The notes below the pieces were generated by a model, which ran no database searches, was not told where the DNA came from, and saw only the letters and a list, made by a program, of their open reading frames with translations. This document shows, piece after piece, positions 39,654 through 48,624 of a stretch of DNA of 64,000 nt (its first letter is position 1; each line of letters opens with the position of its first letter). Source of the DNA: DATBLE01 sp963837265 (GTDB lineage Bacteria > Actinomycetota > Thermoleophilia > Gaiellales > Gaiellaceae). The position numbers and the translations under genes were made by a program. Location: assembly GCA_963837265.1 (NCBI GenBank), contig CAWIMQ010000004.1, forward strand, positions 1 to 64,000, given 5' to 3'.

Positions 39654-39896
39654 ATGAGTGAGATCTCTGCCCGTGACTTGCGCAATCACACCGCCGCAAT
39701 CCTGCGCCGGGTCGAGGCAGGCGAGCGGCTTCGAGTAACCGTCAGCCGCCGGCCGGTCGCCGAGCTCGCCCCGCTGGGGCGCCAAGCGTGGATCTCCGGT
39801 GCCGCCCTTGAACGCGTGCTTCGGGATGCACCCGCCGACCATGGCCTGCTCGACGATCTCGCCCCGCTCCGCGAACAGACAATCGAGCCGGCGTGA
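39654..39896 (+). CDS. Phd/YefM-family antitoxin
   Basis: The 80-residue protein opens with EISARDLRNHTAAILRRVEAGERLRVTVSRRPVAELAPL, the Phd/YefM DNA-binding and dimerisation domain. A flexible acidic C-terminal tail follows that would wrap the toxin. It neutralises the PIN toxin encoded next and represses the operon through the dyad just upstream. ATG 39654 is leaderless; its stop overlaps the toxin start (GTGA). Confidence 0.9.
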   Translation: MSEISARDLRNHTAAILRRVEAGERLRVTVSRRPVAELAPLGRQAWISGAALERVLRDAPADHGLLDDLAPLREQTIEPA

Positions 39897-40282
39897 GCCG
39901 CGCCGTCCTCGACACATCGGTCCTCGTCGCCCGCGAGCAGGGCCGACCGCTCCAACGCCAACTTCCCGAGCAGGTCGCGATATCCGTCGTCTCGCTGGCC
40001 GAGCTCGAGCTCGGCGTCCTCGTCGCTGCCGATGGTGACACACGCGCGCAGCGCCTCCGTACCCTCGGCGAGGTGCGTGCCCTTGCGAGCGCGCTCCCGA
40101 TCGACGAGCGCACTGCCTCCGCCTACGCGGAACTCGCCGCGCGCACCCTCGACGCCGGCCGCAAACCGCGCATCCACGACACATGGATCGCAGCGACCGC
40201 CCTCATCAACAGCGCCGAAGTCTGGACTCAGGACGAGGACTTCACCGATTTCGCCGGCACCGTCACCGTCGTGCGCGTCTGA
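39893..40282 (+). CDS. VapC-type PIN-domain toxin
   Basis: The 129-residue PIN-domain ribonuclease has the acidic active-site residues in VLDTSVLVA (Asp7), SLAELELGVL (Glu), RKPRIHDTWIAATAL (Asp) and TQDEDFTDF (Asp). VapC toxins cleave tRNA or rRNA and stop translation. It starts at GTG 39893, overlapping the antitoxin stop. Length and order are normal for a vapBC module. The pair sits in a gene-poor patch, consistent with horizontal acquisition, though base composition is like the neighbours. Confidence 0.92.
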   Translation: MSRAVLDTSVLVAREQGRPLQRQLPEQVAISVVSLAELELGVLVAADGDTRAQRLRTLGEVRALASALPIDERTASAYAELAARTLDAGRKPRIHDTWIAATALINSAEVWTQDEDFTDFAGTVTVVRV

Positions 40283-40615
40283 GACCGGGCCGCGGCGTGA
40301 GGAAGCTCGCGCGCCCGACTGGATCACACCGATCGCCCGGGATGGACGAGAACCCGACGTGCGGGTGCCCATAGCGCGCGGTACTCAACTACCTGACCTC
40401 CCGCGGCCGTGATCCGCGGCCCGACGCCCGGACACCACCGGGGCAACACGATCCGCGAGCAACACGCGACTCACGTCCAAGGAGCGCCACGATTGCGTCA
40501 CCGGGACGGTAGGCGATCACGCATCGGGAATGAGCGTCTGTGCGGGTTCGCAAGCCGTCGCAAACGGCTTGAACATGCGACTCGCGTGGCGGTGTGAGAC
40601 CGCGACAGCGCTCCT
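40283..40615. other. Intergenic region after the toxin gene
   Basis: No convincing ORF or RNA gene was seen. It contains one clear stem-loop, CAAGCCGT (40551-40558) with ACGGCTTG (40564-40571), without a T-tract, and sequence that looks less biased than coding DNA. It may be remnant DNA from the acquisition of the toxin-antitoxin module. Confidence 0.5.
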
Positions 40616-41395
40616 CTACATCCCCATCGAGTGGTAGCCGGAGTCGACGTAGAGCGTCGTCGCCGTGACGTTGCGGGCGGCGTCGGAGAGCAGGTAGGCG
40701 GCGGCGGCGCCGACGTCGTCCGCGTCGACGTGACGGCGGAGCGGCGCGCGCTCCTCGACGATCGCCTCCATCGTCGGGAAGCCCGCGATCGACCGGGCTG
40801 CCAGCGTCCGCACGGGCCCGGCCGAGATCGCGTTCACGCGGATGTTCTTCTGGCCGAGGTCCCAGGCCAGGTACTTGACCGACGCGTCGAGGGCCGCCTT
40901 CGCCACGCCCATCACGTTGTAGTGCGGGACGGCCCGCTCGCCGCCGAGGTAGGTCATGGTCAGGATCGAGCCGCCGCCCGCGGCCTCCATCAGCGGCTCC
41001 GCCGCGCGGGCGCAGGCGACCAGCGAGTAGGCGCTCACGTCGAGCGCCAGCCAGAAGCGGTCGCGCGGCGTATCGGTGAACCGTCCCTCCAGGTCCTCGG
41101 CGGCCGCATAGGCGACCGAGTGGACGACGACGTCGAGGCGTCCGCCGAAGGCCTCGCCCACCTCGGCGAAGACCCGCGCCACGTCCTCGTCAGAGCGGAC
41201 GTCGCATTCGGTGACGAGGGAGCTCGAGACGGAGCCGGCCAGCTCGCGCACGCTCGACTCGATCCGCTCGCCCTGGTACGTGAAAGCGAGCTCCGCCCCA
41301 CCCTCGGCGAGGCGCCGGGCGATCCCCCACGCGATCGAGCGCTTGTTGGCGACCCCCAGCACGAGCGCCCGCTTTCCGGTGAAATCGGCGGCCAT
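40616..41395 (-). CDS. fabI: Enoyl-[acyl-carrier-protein] reductase (NADH)
   Basis: This SDR-type enzyme performs the last reduction of each fatty-acid elongation cycle. The 259-residue product has the divergent FabI cofactor motif LVLGVANKRSIAWGIARRLAEGGAELAFTYQ, DVRSDEDVARVF, VHSVAYA, and the catalytic Y-x6-Y-x6-K arrangement as YLGGERAVPHYNVMGVAKAALDASVKYLA, with IRVNAISAGPVRTLAA. It ends GYHSMGM. ATG 41395 has TAGACT 12 nt upstream. It is divergent from the subtilase gene with 44 bp between starts. Confidence 0.95.
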   Translation of the reverse strand: MAADFTGKRALVLGVANKRSIAWGIARRLAEGGAELAFTYQGERIESSVRELAGSVSSSLVTECDVRSDEDVARVFAEVGEAFGGRLDVVVHSVAYAAAEDLEGRFTDTPRDRFWLALDVSAYSLVACARAAEPLMEAAGGGSILTMTYLGGERAVPHYNVMGVAKAALDASVKYLAWDLGQKNIRVNAISAGPVRTLAARSIAGFPTMEAIVEERAPLRRHVDADDVGAAAAYLLSDAARNVTATTLYVDSGYHSMGM

Positions 41396-41425
41396 CGCGA
41401 GTAAGCGAGTCTAGCCCCGTTCCGC

Positions 41426-41431
41426 TACGCT
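41426..41431 (+). promoter_or_regulatory. Leaderless -10 box of the subtilase gene
   Basis: TACGCT is followed by 8 nt and TTG 41440. TAGACT for fabI lies on the other strand (41408-41413). Confidence 0.5.
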
Positions 41432-41439
41432 GGCCTCCC

Positions 41440-44400
41440 TTGCGCCGCTACCTGCTCCCTCTCGCCGGCGCGGCGGCGCTCACCTGCACTACCGTTGCTT
41501 CCGCGGCGTTCCAGCCCGTGCGGCGCACCTTCGGAGAGCTCCAGGTCCCGCGCGTGAGGGCGGGCACGGTCTCGGTGCCGAAACGGCACGCCTCGGGACG
41601 CGTCACCGTGATCGTCACGCTCGACCGGCCGCCGCTCGCCGCCCGCCACGGCCGTGGCCTCTACGGCATCTCCGGGGCCCGCCGGCTGGACGTCCGCGCC
41701 GCCTCCTCGCGGGCCTATCTCGCCTCGCTCGCACGGGCCCAGGCGAAGGCGGCGGCGCAACTGCGGCGCGCGATTCCCCAGGCGACCGTCGGACGCCGGC
41801 TCCGGATCATCCTCGACGGCCTGACCGTACGGCTCCCGGTCGGGCAGCTCCCGAAGCTCTACGGGCTCGGATGGGTGGACAAAGTCTACCCCAGCGCGCG
41901 GTTCACCAGCACCCTCGACAACAGCCCGTCGCTGATCGGGGCAACGGCCTTCACGAACGCGACCGGCACGAACGGCGAGGGGGTGAAGATCGCGATCGTC
42001 GACGACGGGGTCGACCAGACGAGCACCTTCTTCGATCCGCGCGGGTACTCCTACCCGGCGGGCTTCCCCCGCGGCCAGACCACGTTCACGACGGCGAAGG
42101 TGATCGTCGCCCGCGCCTATCCCGGCCCCGGCTCGGGAAAGGCGGGTCAGCTCCCGCTCGACCGGAAGGCGTCCTTCCACGGGACGCACGTCGCCGGGAT
42201 CGCCGCGGGGGACGCGGGCACGACCGCACCGGCCGGGCCCGACCACCCCCAGGTCGCGGGGCTCTCCGGCGTCGCCCCGCGGGCCTGGCTCGGCAACTAC
42301 CGCGTCTTCGACGTTCCCACGCCGGCCGGGAACAGCGCCTACACGCCGCAGATCGTCGCCGCCTTCGAGGACGCGGTCGCCGACGGCATGGACGTGATCA
42401 ACTTCTCCGGCGGCGGACCGATGAACAACCCGCAGAACGACGCGCTCGTGGAGGCCGTGCACAACGTCGCCGAGGCGGGCGTCGTTCCCGTGATCGCGGC
42501 CGGGAACGACCGCGACCAGTTCGGCCTGGGCAGCGTCGGAGCACCCGGAACGGCTCCCGACGCGATCAGCGTCGCGGCGGTCTCGAACACGCACGTGTTC
42601 GGGCCGGTGCTGACGGTGACCGCGCCTGCGGGTCTCCGGCCGATCCCGTTCAACCGCGGCGCGACCGCGACACCTTCGGGCTGGGAGACGCTCGACCAGA
42701 AGCTGGTCGACGTCGGAGCCGTGGTCGGCACCGACGGGAAGGCGGTCGACCGCTACCTGTGTGGACCGGCCGGGGAGGTGGAGGCGGACACGAGCACCCT
42801 CCCCGCCGGATCGCTGAACGGCGCGATCGCGCTCGTCTCGCGCGGCTCTTGCACGTTCGTGTCGAAGGCCAGGCGGGCGAAGGCGGCCGGCGCCCAGGGG
42901 ATCATCCTCGTCGACAACCGGCCCGGCGAGGCGAACGGGATTCCCGTCGACGTCGGGCTGCCCTCGGGGATGATCGCCGACGCCGACGGCGCCGCCCTGC
43001 GCGCGGCGATGCAGGCGACGGGCGGGCGGGCGACCGTGCGCGTCGGCCGCCAGCCGCTCGACGCCCTGACGGGGCGGGGCGGCACGCTGACCAGCTTCTC
43101 GTCCGCGGGGCTGACCCCGTTCGGGCACGACCTGAAGCCGGATCTCGCCGCGCCCGGAGGGAGCATCCTGTCCTCCACCGTGAAGGAGACGATCGGCGAG
43201 CCGTTCGCCGTCTTCGACGGGACGAGCATGGCCACGCCGCACGTCGCCGGGGCGGCGGCGCTCCTCCTCGAGCGTCACCCGACGTGGAGCGCGGCCCAGG
43301 TCAAGTCCGCCCTGATGTCGACCGCGGGGCCCGCCTGGGGGGACACCGCACGCACGGCCGAGGCACCGGTCCTGCTCGAGGGGGCGGGGCTGATCGACGT
43401 CGGCCGCGCGGACCAGCCGCTGATCTTCACCGAGCCGCAGTCGCTCTCGTTCCACTACCTGAACGTGAACAGGGGCGATGCCTACCGCACGCTCGCGGTG
43501 ACGATCGCAGATGTGGGCGGCGGCTTCGGAACCTGGACGGTCGAGCTCCGGCCGCAGTCGGCGACCGCGGGCGCGATGATCGACCTGCCGCCGACCTTGA
43601 CGATCGGCCCCGGCGGGTACGCGGTGCTGACCGCGGTCGCACGGGCCTCGGCCTCGGCGGCCGCGGGTGACGACTACGGCTTCATCGTGCTGCGCCGAGG
43701 CTCCGAGACGAGAAGGATCCCGTACGCGTTCCTCGTCGAGCGGCCGGCGCTCGAGTCGGTGACGCCCCTGAAGCTCCAGGACTTGCAGGTCGGAGACACG
43801 CGGAAGGGCGAGAGCAGGGTGAGCGCGTACCGGTGGCCGACCGAGCCGTTCGGGCCGCCCCCGAGCTACACGGGAGCGCCGACGGACGAGAACGGCGCCG
43901 AGCAGCTGTACGTGGCCGAGCTCGCCCAGCCGGCCGTGAACATGGGCGTCTCGATCCTCGCCCAGACGGCGGGCTCGCTGATCGACCCGTTCTTCCTCGC
44001 CTCCCGGGACGAGAACGACGTGGCCGGCTACACGGGGACGCCCACGAACGTCAACGGGTATCTCTACTCGTACGGCGCCGACGTCGAGGCGGCCGGGATC
44101 CAGTACCCGCTGCAGGGGCAGTACTTCGTGGCCGTCGACTCCGGCCACGATCCGTTCACCGGGAGATCGCTCGCCGGTCAGTACGTGCTCCACTCGTGGC
44201 TGAACGACGTGCTCCCGCCGCTCGCCGCGATGGTGACTACCACGGTGTCCGCCGGCCGGCCGACGATCGTCGCCCGCACGATCGACCTCCAGTCAGGCGT
44301 CGACCCGCTCTCGCTCGTCCTCTCGTACGGCGGCGTGCTGGTCGGCGCCGCCGCATACGACCCGGTCTCCGGGTACGCCCTGTTCCCGCTGCCCTCCGCC

Positions 44401-44832
44401 GCCCCCGCCCTGAAGGCCGGCTCGACCGACGCGCTCCTCGTCAGCGGCGACTACCAGGAGGACAAGAACGTCGACCAGGCGGGCGAGATCACGTCGATCC
44501 TGCCGAATACGACGTTCGTCGCGGCGAAGGTGAAGGTCGTGGACGGGCCGACCGTGAGCTGGCTCTTCCCGGCCCCGGGAGACTGCGCAGGGGCGAGCAC
44601 GCAGCTCCTCGTCGTCGCCGGCGCGACGAAGAAGATCGCAGCCGTCCGGCTCACGGTCGACGGCCGGCCGATCGCCAGGCTGACGAGGGGCACGGCAGGG
44701 CTCTACAGCAAGAGCTGGGCGTCGAAGGGGCTCCGCTCCGGCACCCACGAGCTGAAGGCCACGGTCACCGACGCCGCCGGGACGACCGCGGAGGCGACGC
44801 GCGGCATCCAGGCCTGCGCGAAGAAGTCGTAA
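41440..44832 (+). CDS. Large secreted subtilisin-family (S8) serine protease with inserted PA domain
   Basis: The 1130-residue exported protease has a signal peptide (YLLPLAGAAALTCTTVASAA) and an I9-like propeptide with a conserved RVTVIVTLDRPPL strand. The catalytic domain has Asp188 (KIAIVDDGVD), His250 (FHGTHVAGI), the oxyanion Asn in VIAAGNDRDQ, and Ser596 (DGTSMATPHVAGAA). Between His and Ser lies a protease-associated (PA) insert (GSLNGAIALVSRGSCTFVSKARRAKAAGAQGIILVDN). The last 450 residues form Ig/Fn3-like beta domains (DVGGGFGTWTVELRP onward). It probably digests extracellular proteins. It starts at TTG 41440 from a leaderless promoter. An SDR gene follows after 11 bp. Confidence 0.93.
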   Translation: MRRYLLPLAGAAALTCTTVASAAFQPVRRTFGELQVPRVRAGTVSVPKRHASGRVTVIVTLDRPPLAARHGRGLYGISGARRLDVRAASSRAYLASLARAQAKAAAQLRRAIPQATVGRRLRIILDGLTVRLPVGQLPKLYGLGWVDKVYPSARFTSTLDNSPSLIGATAFTNATGTNGEGVKIAIVDDGVDQTSTFFDPRGYSYPAGFPRGQTTFTTAKVIVARAYPGPGSGKAGQLPLDRKASFHGTHVAGIAAGDAGTTAPAGPDHPQVAGLSGVAPRAWLGNYRVFDVPTPAGNSAYTPQIVAAFEDAVADGMDVINFSGGGPMNNPQNDALVEAVHNVAEAGVVPVIAAGNDRDQFGLGSVGAPGTAPDAISVAAVSNTHVFGPVLTVTAPAGLRPIPFNRGATATPSGWETLDQKLVDVGAVVGTDGKAVDRYLCGPAGEVEADTSTLPAGSLNGAIALVSRGSCTFVSKARRAKAAGAQGIILVDNRPGEANGIPVDVGLPSGMIADADGAALRAAMQATGGRATVRVGRQPLDALTGRGGTLTSFSSAGLTPFGHDLKPDLAAPGGSILSSTVKETIGEPFAVFDGTSMATPHVAGAAALLLERHPTWSAAQVKSALMSTAGPAWGDTARTAEAPVLLEGAGLIDVGRADQPLIFTEPQSLSFHYLNVNRGDAYRTLAVTIADVGGGFGTWTVELRPQSATAGAMIDLPPTLTIGPGGYAVLTAVARASASAAAGDDYGFIVLRRGSETRRIPYAFLVERPALESVTPLKLQDLQVGDTRKGESRVSAYRWPTEPFGPPPSYTGAPTDENGAEQLYVAELAQPAVNMGVSILAQTAGSLIDPFFLASRDENDVAGYTGTPTNVNGYLYSYGADVEAAGIQYPLQGQYFVAVDSGHDPFTGRSLAGQYVLHSWLNDVLPPLAAMVTTTVSAGRPTIVARTIDLQSGVDPLSLVLSYGGVLVGAAAYDPVSGYALFPLPSAAPALKAGSTDALLVSGDYQEDKNVDQAGEITSILPNTTFVAAKVKVVDGPTVSWLFPAPGDCAGASTQLLVVAGATKKIAAVRLTVDGRPIARLTRGTAGLYSKSWASKGLRSGTHELKATVTDAAGTTAEATRGIQACAKKS

Positions 44833-44843
44833 CCTCCCGGGCC

Positions 44844-45611
44844 GTGGAAGAGCGGGTGGCCGTGATCACGGGCGGCTCGAGCGGGATCGGTGCCGCGCTC
44901 GCCCGGGCGCTACGCGCGGAGGGCTGGACGTGCGTGCTCGTCGCCCGGGGCGAGGAGCGGCTACGGGCCCTCGCGGACGAGCTCGGCGCCGAGGCCGAGG
45001 TGTGCGACGTCGCCGACCGCGCGGCCGTCGACGCGCTCGGCGAGCGCGTCACGGCGCGGCACCCGCGGATCAAGCTGCTCGTCCTGAACGCCGGGATCCC
45101 GGCACGCGCGGATTTCCTCGAGGGGGAGCCCGAGCGCATCGAGGGAGTCGCTCGTGTGAACTACCTCGGCGGCGTCTGGTGCCTGCGGGCGTTCCTGCCC
45201 GCGCTGGAGCGGGCGGTCCCCGCGAGCGTCGTCAACGTCGTCTCGGTCGCAGGCACGGTCGCGATTCCGCCCTCGGGACCGTACGCGGCGTCGAAGCACG
45301 CGCAGCTCGCGTTCTCCCGGGCGACCGCAGCCCAGCTCCGCGGGCGTGGGATCCGCGTGCACACGATCCTGCCCGGCTTCGCCGAGACGCCGGGCTTTCC
45401 CCAGTACGGCGTGATCCCGAAGGCGTTCGCCTGGACGGTGATCGGCCCTGAGCGGGTCGCACGCTCCATCGTCGCCGCGATCCGCCACGACCGCCGCGAG
45501 AGCTTCGTACCGTGGTGGTACCGGCCGGTCGCCGTGCTGCAGGCGACCGTGCCGTCCCTCCTCGCCCGGGTTCTCGCCCGCGGCCGCTACGGCGGCCCCG
45601 GCGCGGCGTAG
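44844..45611 (+). CDS. Short-chain dehydrogenase/reductase
   Basis: The 255-residue classical SDR has the NAD(P) motif TGGSSGIGAALARAL (T-G-x3-G-x-G), NAGIP, the catalytic tyrosine and lysine in YAASKHAQLAF, and the serine in NVVSVAGTVA. The arginine in VLVARGEERL, after the second strand, favours NADPH. The C-terminal region (AFAWTVIGPERVARSIVAAI and WWYRPVAVLQATVP) is like the YqjQ/DltE-type or ketoreductase-like actinobacterial SDRs. The substrate is unknown. GTG 44844 follows the subtilase stop by 11 bp. Confidence 0.9.
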   Translation: MEERVAVITGGSSGIGAALARALRAEGWTCVLVARGEERLRALADELGAEAEVCDVADRAAVDALGERVTARHPRIKLLVLNAGIPARADFLEGEPERIEGVARVNYLGGVWCLRAFLPALERAVPASVVNVVSVAGTVAIPPSGPYAASKHAQLAFSRATAAQLRGRGIRVHTILPGFAETPGFPQYGVIPKAFAWTVIGPERVARSIVAAIRHDRRESFVPWWYRPVAVLQATVPSLLARVLARGRYGGPGAA

Positions 45612-45638
45612 CGTGGGGGAACCCTGGGTTCCCCCACG
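45612..45638. repeat. Dispersed palindrome, copy B (perfect)
   Basis: Two 13-bp arms (CGTGGGGGAACCC and GGGTTCCCCCACG) flank a single T. It starts directly after the SDR stop codon and is followed by GACCCCTCCTTC, the complement of the GAAGGAGGGG seen before the copies at 61.3 kb. It could double as a terminator. Confidence 0.85.
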
Positions 45639-45704
45639 GACCCCTCCTTCCCAGCCGGGCAAAGCCCGGCTCCGGGCCGCAGGCGGGGTCGATCGGCCGC
45701 CCGG

Positions 45705-46907
45705 CTAGATTTGCCAGACACCGTCGCGGAGGACGGGGACGGCGTCTCCACCCCGGGTGATGCCGGTGACCGCTACCTCGTTGCTGCCGATCATGAAGTC
45801 GATGTGGATCGCGCTCCGGTTGCGCCTCTCGCCGTCCTCGGCCGAGAGCCCTTCGCCGCCGCCGTCGCCGAGCGCGATGTGACTGGCGGCGTTCTCGTCG
45901 AGCAGGGTCTCGTAGAAGACGGTCCCGAGGGCGCCGATCCGGCTCTCGCGGTCGACCAGGGCGACCTCGCCGAGCCTGGCCGCTCCGTCGTCCAGCCCCG
46001 CGCGGCCCCGCATGACGACGGCCCCCTGCTCCGCGTCGATCTCGACCGCCCGTCCGCCCTCGAACCGGACCTCGAGACCGCGGATGATCGTCCCGTCGCT
46101 CAGCACGAGCGGCTTCGTCGAGCGCACCCGCCCCTCCGCCCGCTGCGGATCGGGGGTCGCGTACACCTCCTCGGTCGGCAGGTTGGCGAGATGCACGACC
46201 CCGTCCACGGTCTCGTCACGCGCGGCGTGGAAGGTAGACGTCGGCAGCAGGCCGATGGTCAGGTCGGTGCCGGGCCCCTCGAAGTGGAGCGCGTCGAAGC
46301 CGCGCTCGTTCAACCTGGCGGCCGCGGCGGCGAGCGCGTCGGCGCGCTCGTTCCAGGCTGCGACCGGGTCCGTCTCGTCGAGGCGGCAGACATGGGCCAC
46401 CTCCTCCCACAGCCGATCCACAGCCTGCTCGGGCGGCAGGTCGGGGTGGACGAGCAGCGCCCACGGCTCGGTCGGGCAGGGCACGACCGTCCAGTTCGTG
46501 GTCCGGTCGGCGATCACGGTGAGGATCTCCTTGATGAACGGGAACTGGTCGCGACCGGCGCGCTCGGGGTCGAGATCGTCGAGAAGGCCGGTCGTGGTCG
46601 GCCCGACGAGGGAGATCCGCGCCGCCCGCTGCTCGCCGATCTGGAGCATGCGGTGGCTGAACCACGACGGCACGAAGCCGAGCGCGCCGTCGGAGACGTG
46701 GGCGATGCGGGCACGCTTGACGTACGGGTCGAAATACTGGACGTCGACGAATCGGGCCCCGTTCGCGTAGGCGCACTCGGCGACCGCCCTCGCCAGCTCG
46801 TACTGCCCGTGATCGGCGCCGACGGTGACGATCTGCCCCGGCTGGACGTTTGCCGCCAGGGTGACTGCGAGGTCGGCGAGGCGCGCCGTGAGATCGCTCC
46901 GGTTCAC
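45705..46907 (-). CDS. M29-family (thermophilic) aminopeptidase
   Basis: The 400-residue metallo-aminopeptidase fits the M29 family (AmpS/aminopeptidase T). It has an N-terminal domain with RLADLAVTLAANVQPGQIVTVGAD and NGARFVDVQYFDP. The C-terminal catalytic part has NLPTEEVYATPDPQRAEGRV (metal-binding Glu in the LPTEEVYT-like motif), VRFEGGRAVEIDAEQG, ARLGEVALVD, and the metal ligands in LLDENAASHIALGDG and IHIDFMIGSNEV. It releases N-terminal residues from peptides. GTG 46907. It is the last gene of the leftward operon, 9 bp after the methyltransferase. Confidence 0.93.
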   Translation of the reverse strand: MNRSDLTARLADLAVTLAANVQPGQIVTVGADHGQYELARAVAECAYANGARFVDVQYFDPYVKRARIAHVSDGALGFVPSWFSHRMLQIGEQRAARISLVGPTTTGLLDDLDPERAGRDQFPFIKEILTVIADRTTNWTVVPCPTEPWALLVHPDLPPEQAVDRLWEEVAHVCRLDETDPVAAWNERADALAAAAARLNERGFDALHFEGPGTDLTIGLLPTSTFHAARDETVDGVVHLANLPTEEVYATPDPQRAEGRVRSTKPLVLSDGTIIRGLEVRFEGGRAVEIDAEQGAVVMRGRAGLDDGAARLGEVALVDRESRIGALGTVFYETLLDENAASHIALGDGGGEGLSAEDGERRNRSAIHIDFMIGSNEVAVTGITRGGDAVPVLRDGVWQI

Positions 46908-46916
46908 CGCGGAAGC

Positions 46917-47621
46917 TTACGTGCGTGCAGGGGGCTTGGCGGCCAGATACCAGCCGATGAGCGCCGCTGGCTCGCGCGGGGCGAGCGCCGCCGCCCGTTC
47001 GCGCGCGTCGCCCTCGCAGCCGGCGAGATCGAGGTACCGCTCGACGTCTCTCGGTTCCTCGACGAACCGCGTGCGCGTGACGACGAGGCCGTTCGCCTCC
47101 AGGAGCGCGCGCACGTCGATGTCGGGCAGGAGTCGCTGGTGGTCGGGGTCCCGTGCCCGCTCGAACCGGTCGAGCTCCAGCGCGACCAGCGGGTCGACGG
47201 AGGCGATCTGGTCGATCACGAGCACCCGGCCGCCCGGGCGGGTGACGCGCGCGAGCTCGGCGATGACGAGCTCCGGGCGGCGCACATGGTGTAGCACCCG
47301 GGCGCACCCGGCGAGGTCGAAGCTCCCCGAGACGACGTCGAGCTTCGTCGCGTCCCCTTCCGCGAACGTGACCTCCGGAAATGCGGAGGCACGGCGGCGC
47401 GCCTCCTCGAGGAGCTCCGGCGACCGGTCGACGCCCACCACCTCCGCGACGAACGGGGCGAGCGCGAACGCGAGCGCCCCCGTCCCGGTGCCCGCGTCGA
47501 GCACGCGCTCGTCCCCCGCCGGCTGGACGAAGCTCCGTACGGCCTCGGTGAACGATGCCCGCCTCCTCTCCTCGAGCTCGGCGAGCTTCGCCGCCGTCCT
47601 ACTCCAGCGATCGCCGGACAA
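46917..47621 (-). CDS. Class I SAM-dependent methyltransferase
   Basis: The 234-residue protein has a Methyltransf_11-type core. Motif I is VLDAGTGTGALAFALAPFVAEVVGVDRS (SAM-binding D-A-G-T-G-T-G and the acidic residue after strand 2). Motif II/III are FAEGDATKL and FDLAGCARVLHHVRRPELVIAELARVTRPGGRVLVIDQ. The pattern resembles UbiE/arsenite- or biotin-type small-molecule methyltransferases, but the substrate is unclear. The TTG 47621 start overlaps the preceding gene end by 23 bp, and no better start exists. Confidence 0.88.
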   Translation of the reverse strand: MSGDRWSRTAAKLAELEERRRASFTEAVRSFVQPAGDERVLDAGTGTGALAFALAPFVAEVVGVDRSPELLEEARRRASAFPEVTFAEGDATKLDVVSGSFDLAGCARVLHHVRRPELVIAELARVTRPGGRVLVIDQIASVDPLVALELDRFERARDPDHQRLLPDIDVRALLEANGLVVTRTRFVEEPRDVERYLDLAGCEGDARERAAALAPREPAALIGWYLAAKPPART

Positions 47622-48624
47622 GCGCCAGCGCCTCCTCCCGGGTCGAGATCGTTCCCGCCGCCCGCTCCTCCGCGACCAGGTCGAGCAGGCGCCCTACCTC
47701 CGGGCCCGGGGGAATCCCGAGCTCGTCGCCGCGCAGCAGCGGCTCGGCAGGCTCGTGCGCCCGGGCACTCTCGACCGCCGGCCCGAGCTGCGGGGCTCCG
47801 ACGTAGGCCAGCGCCTCGAGCGCGAACGGCTCGGTCGCCCGCCGGAAGCGGTGGATCGCCCGGGCCGAGCCGTCGGCCGGCGCCTCGGCGCGAAGCATCG
47901 CGGCGAGAAACCGCCGAAGCTCGCCCGAGATCGGCAACCGCCGCAGGGCGCCCCCGAACGTGACCGCCAGCCGGAACCGGGGAGAGTCGTGCGCGCGCAG
48001 CCGCGGGTCGAGGCTGCCTCCGAGCGGATCGAGCAGGCCGAGCTCGGCGAGCCGCTCGATACCGGAGGCCGAGAGGCGGAGCAGCTCCTCGAGGATCCGC
48101 TCTCCCGCCGCGCGGGTGACGAGCGCGGCCCGGGCCCGGACGAGCGCCTCGGCACCGGGGTCGAGTCGCAGGCCGAGCTCGTCCTCGAACCGGACGGCCC
48201 GGAGCAGGCGCAGCGGGTCGTCGTCGAAGACGCGGTCGGAGACCGGACGCAGGGCGCGGCCCTCGAGGTCGGCGCGGCCGCCGTGGGGGTCGACCAGCTC
48301 GCCGCCGCCGACCGGCTCGGCGATCGCGTTGACCGTGAAGTCGCGGGCGGCGAGATCGGCCTCGATCGAGCCACCCCTGAGCCGGGAGAAGTCCACGGTC
48401 CGGCTCCGCTCGAGCACGACCCGCCAGGTCTCGAACTGCTCCGAGAGGCGGAAGACGGCGTTGCCCGACCGGGCCGCGAGCGCCCGTGCGGCGCGCTTCG
48501 GGTGACGGCAGGCGACGTCGAGGTCGAGGACGGGACGGCCGAGCAGCTCGTCCCGCACCGCGCCGCCGACCAGCCACGCCTCCTCGCCCGTGAGCACGGC
48601 CGCAACCTCCTCCCGGCTAGCCAT
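47599..48624 (-). CDS. CCA tRNA nucleotidyltransferase/poly(A) polymerase-family protein
   Basis: The 341-residue protein has the class II nucleotidyltransferase head: AWLVGGAVRDELLGRPVLDLDVAC (GGxVRD and the catalytic DLD), DFTVNAIA, and the neck helices DDPLRLLRAVRFEDELGLRLDP with the characteristic RAxRF. It adds CCA to tRNA 3' ends (none of the three tRNA genes here encodes CCA) or acts as a poly(A) polymerase. It lacks the C-terminal HD domain, and the tail region after residue 210 is helical. ATG 48624 was chosen over the longer frame because similarity starts there. It overlaps the alr stop by 8 bp. Confidence 0.88.
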   Translation of the reverse strand: MASREEVAAVLTGEEAWLVGGAVRDELLGRPVLDLDVACRHPKRAARALAARSGNAVFRLSEQFETWRVVLERSRTVDFSRLRGGSIEADLAARDFTVNAIAEPVGGGELVDPHGGRADLEGRALRPVSDRVFDDDPLRLLRAVRFEDELGLRLDPGAEALVRARAALVTRAAGERILEELLRLSASGIERLAELGLLDPLGGSLDPRLRAHDSPRFRLAVTFGGALRRLPISGELRRFLAAMLRAEAPADGSARAIHRFRRATEPFALEALAYVGAPQLGPAVESARAHEPAEPLLRGDELGIPPGPEVGRLLDLVAEERAAGTISTREEALALVRRSLE

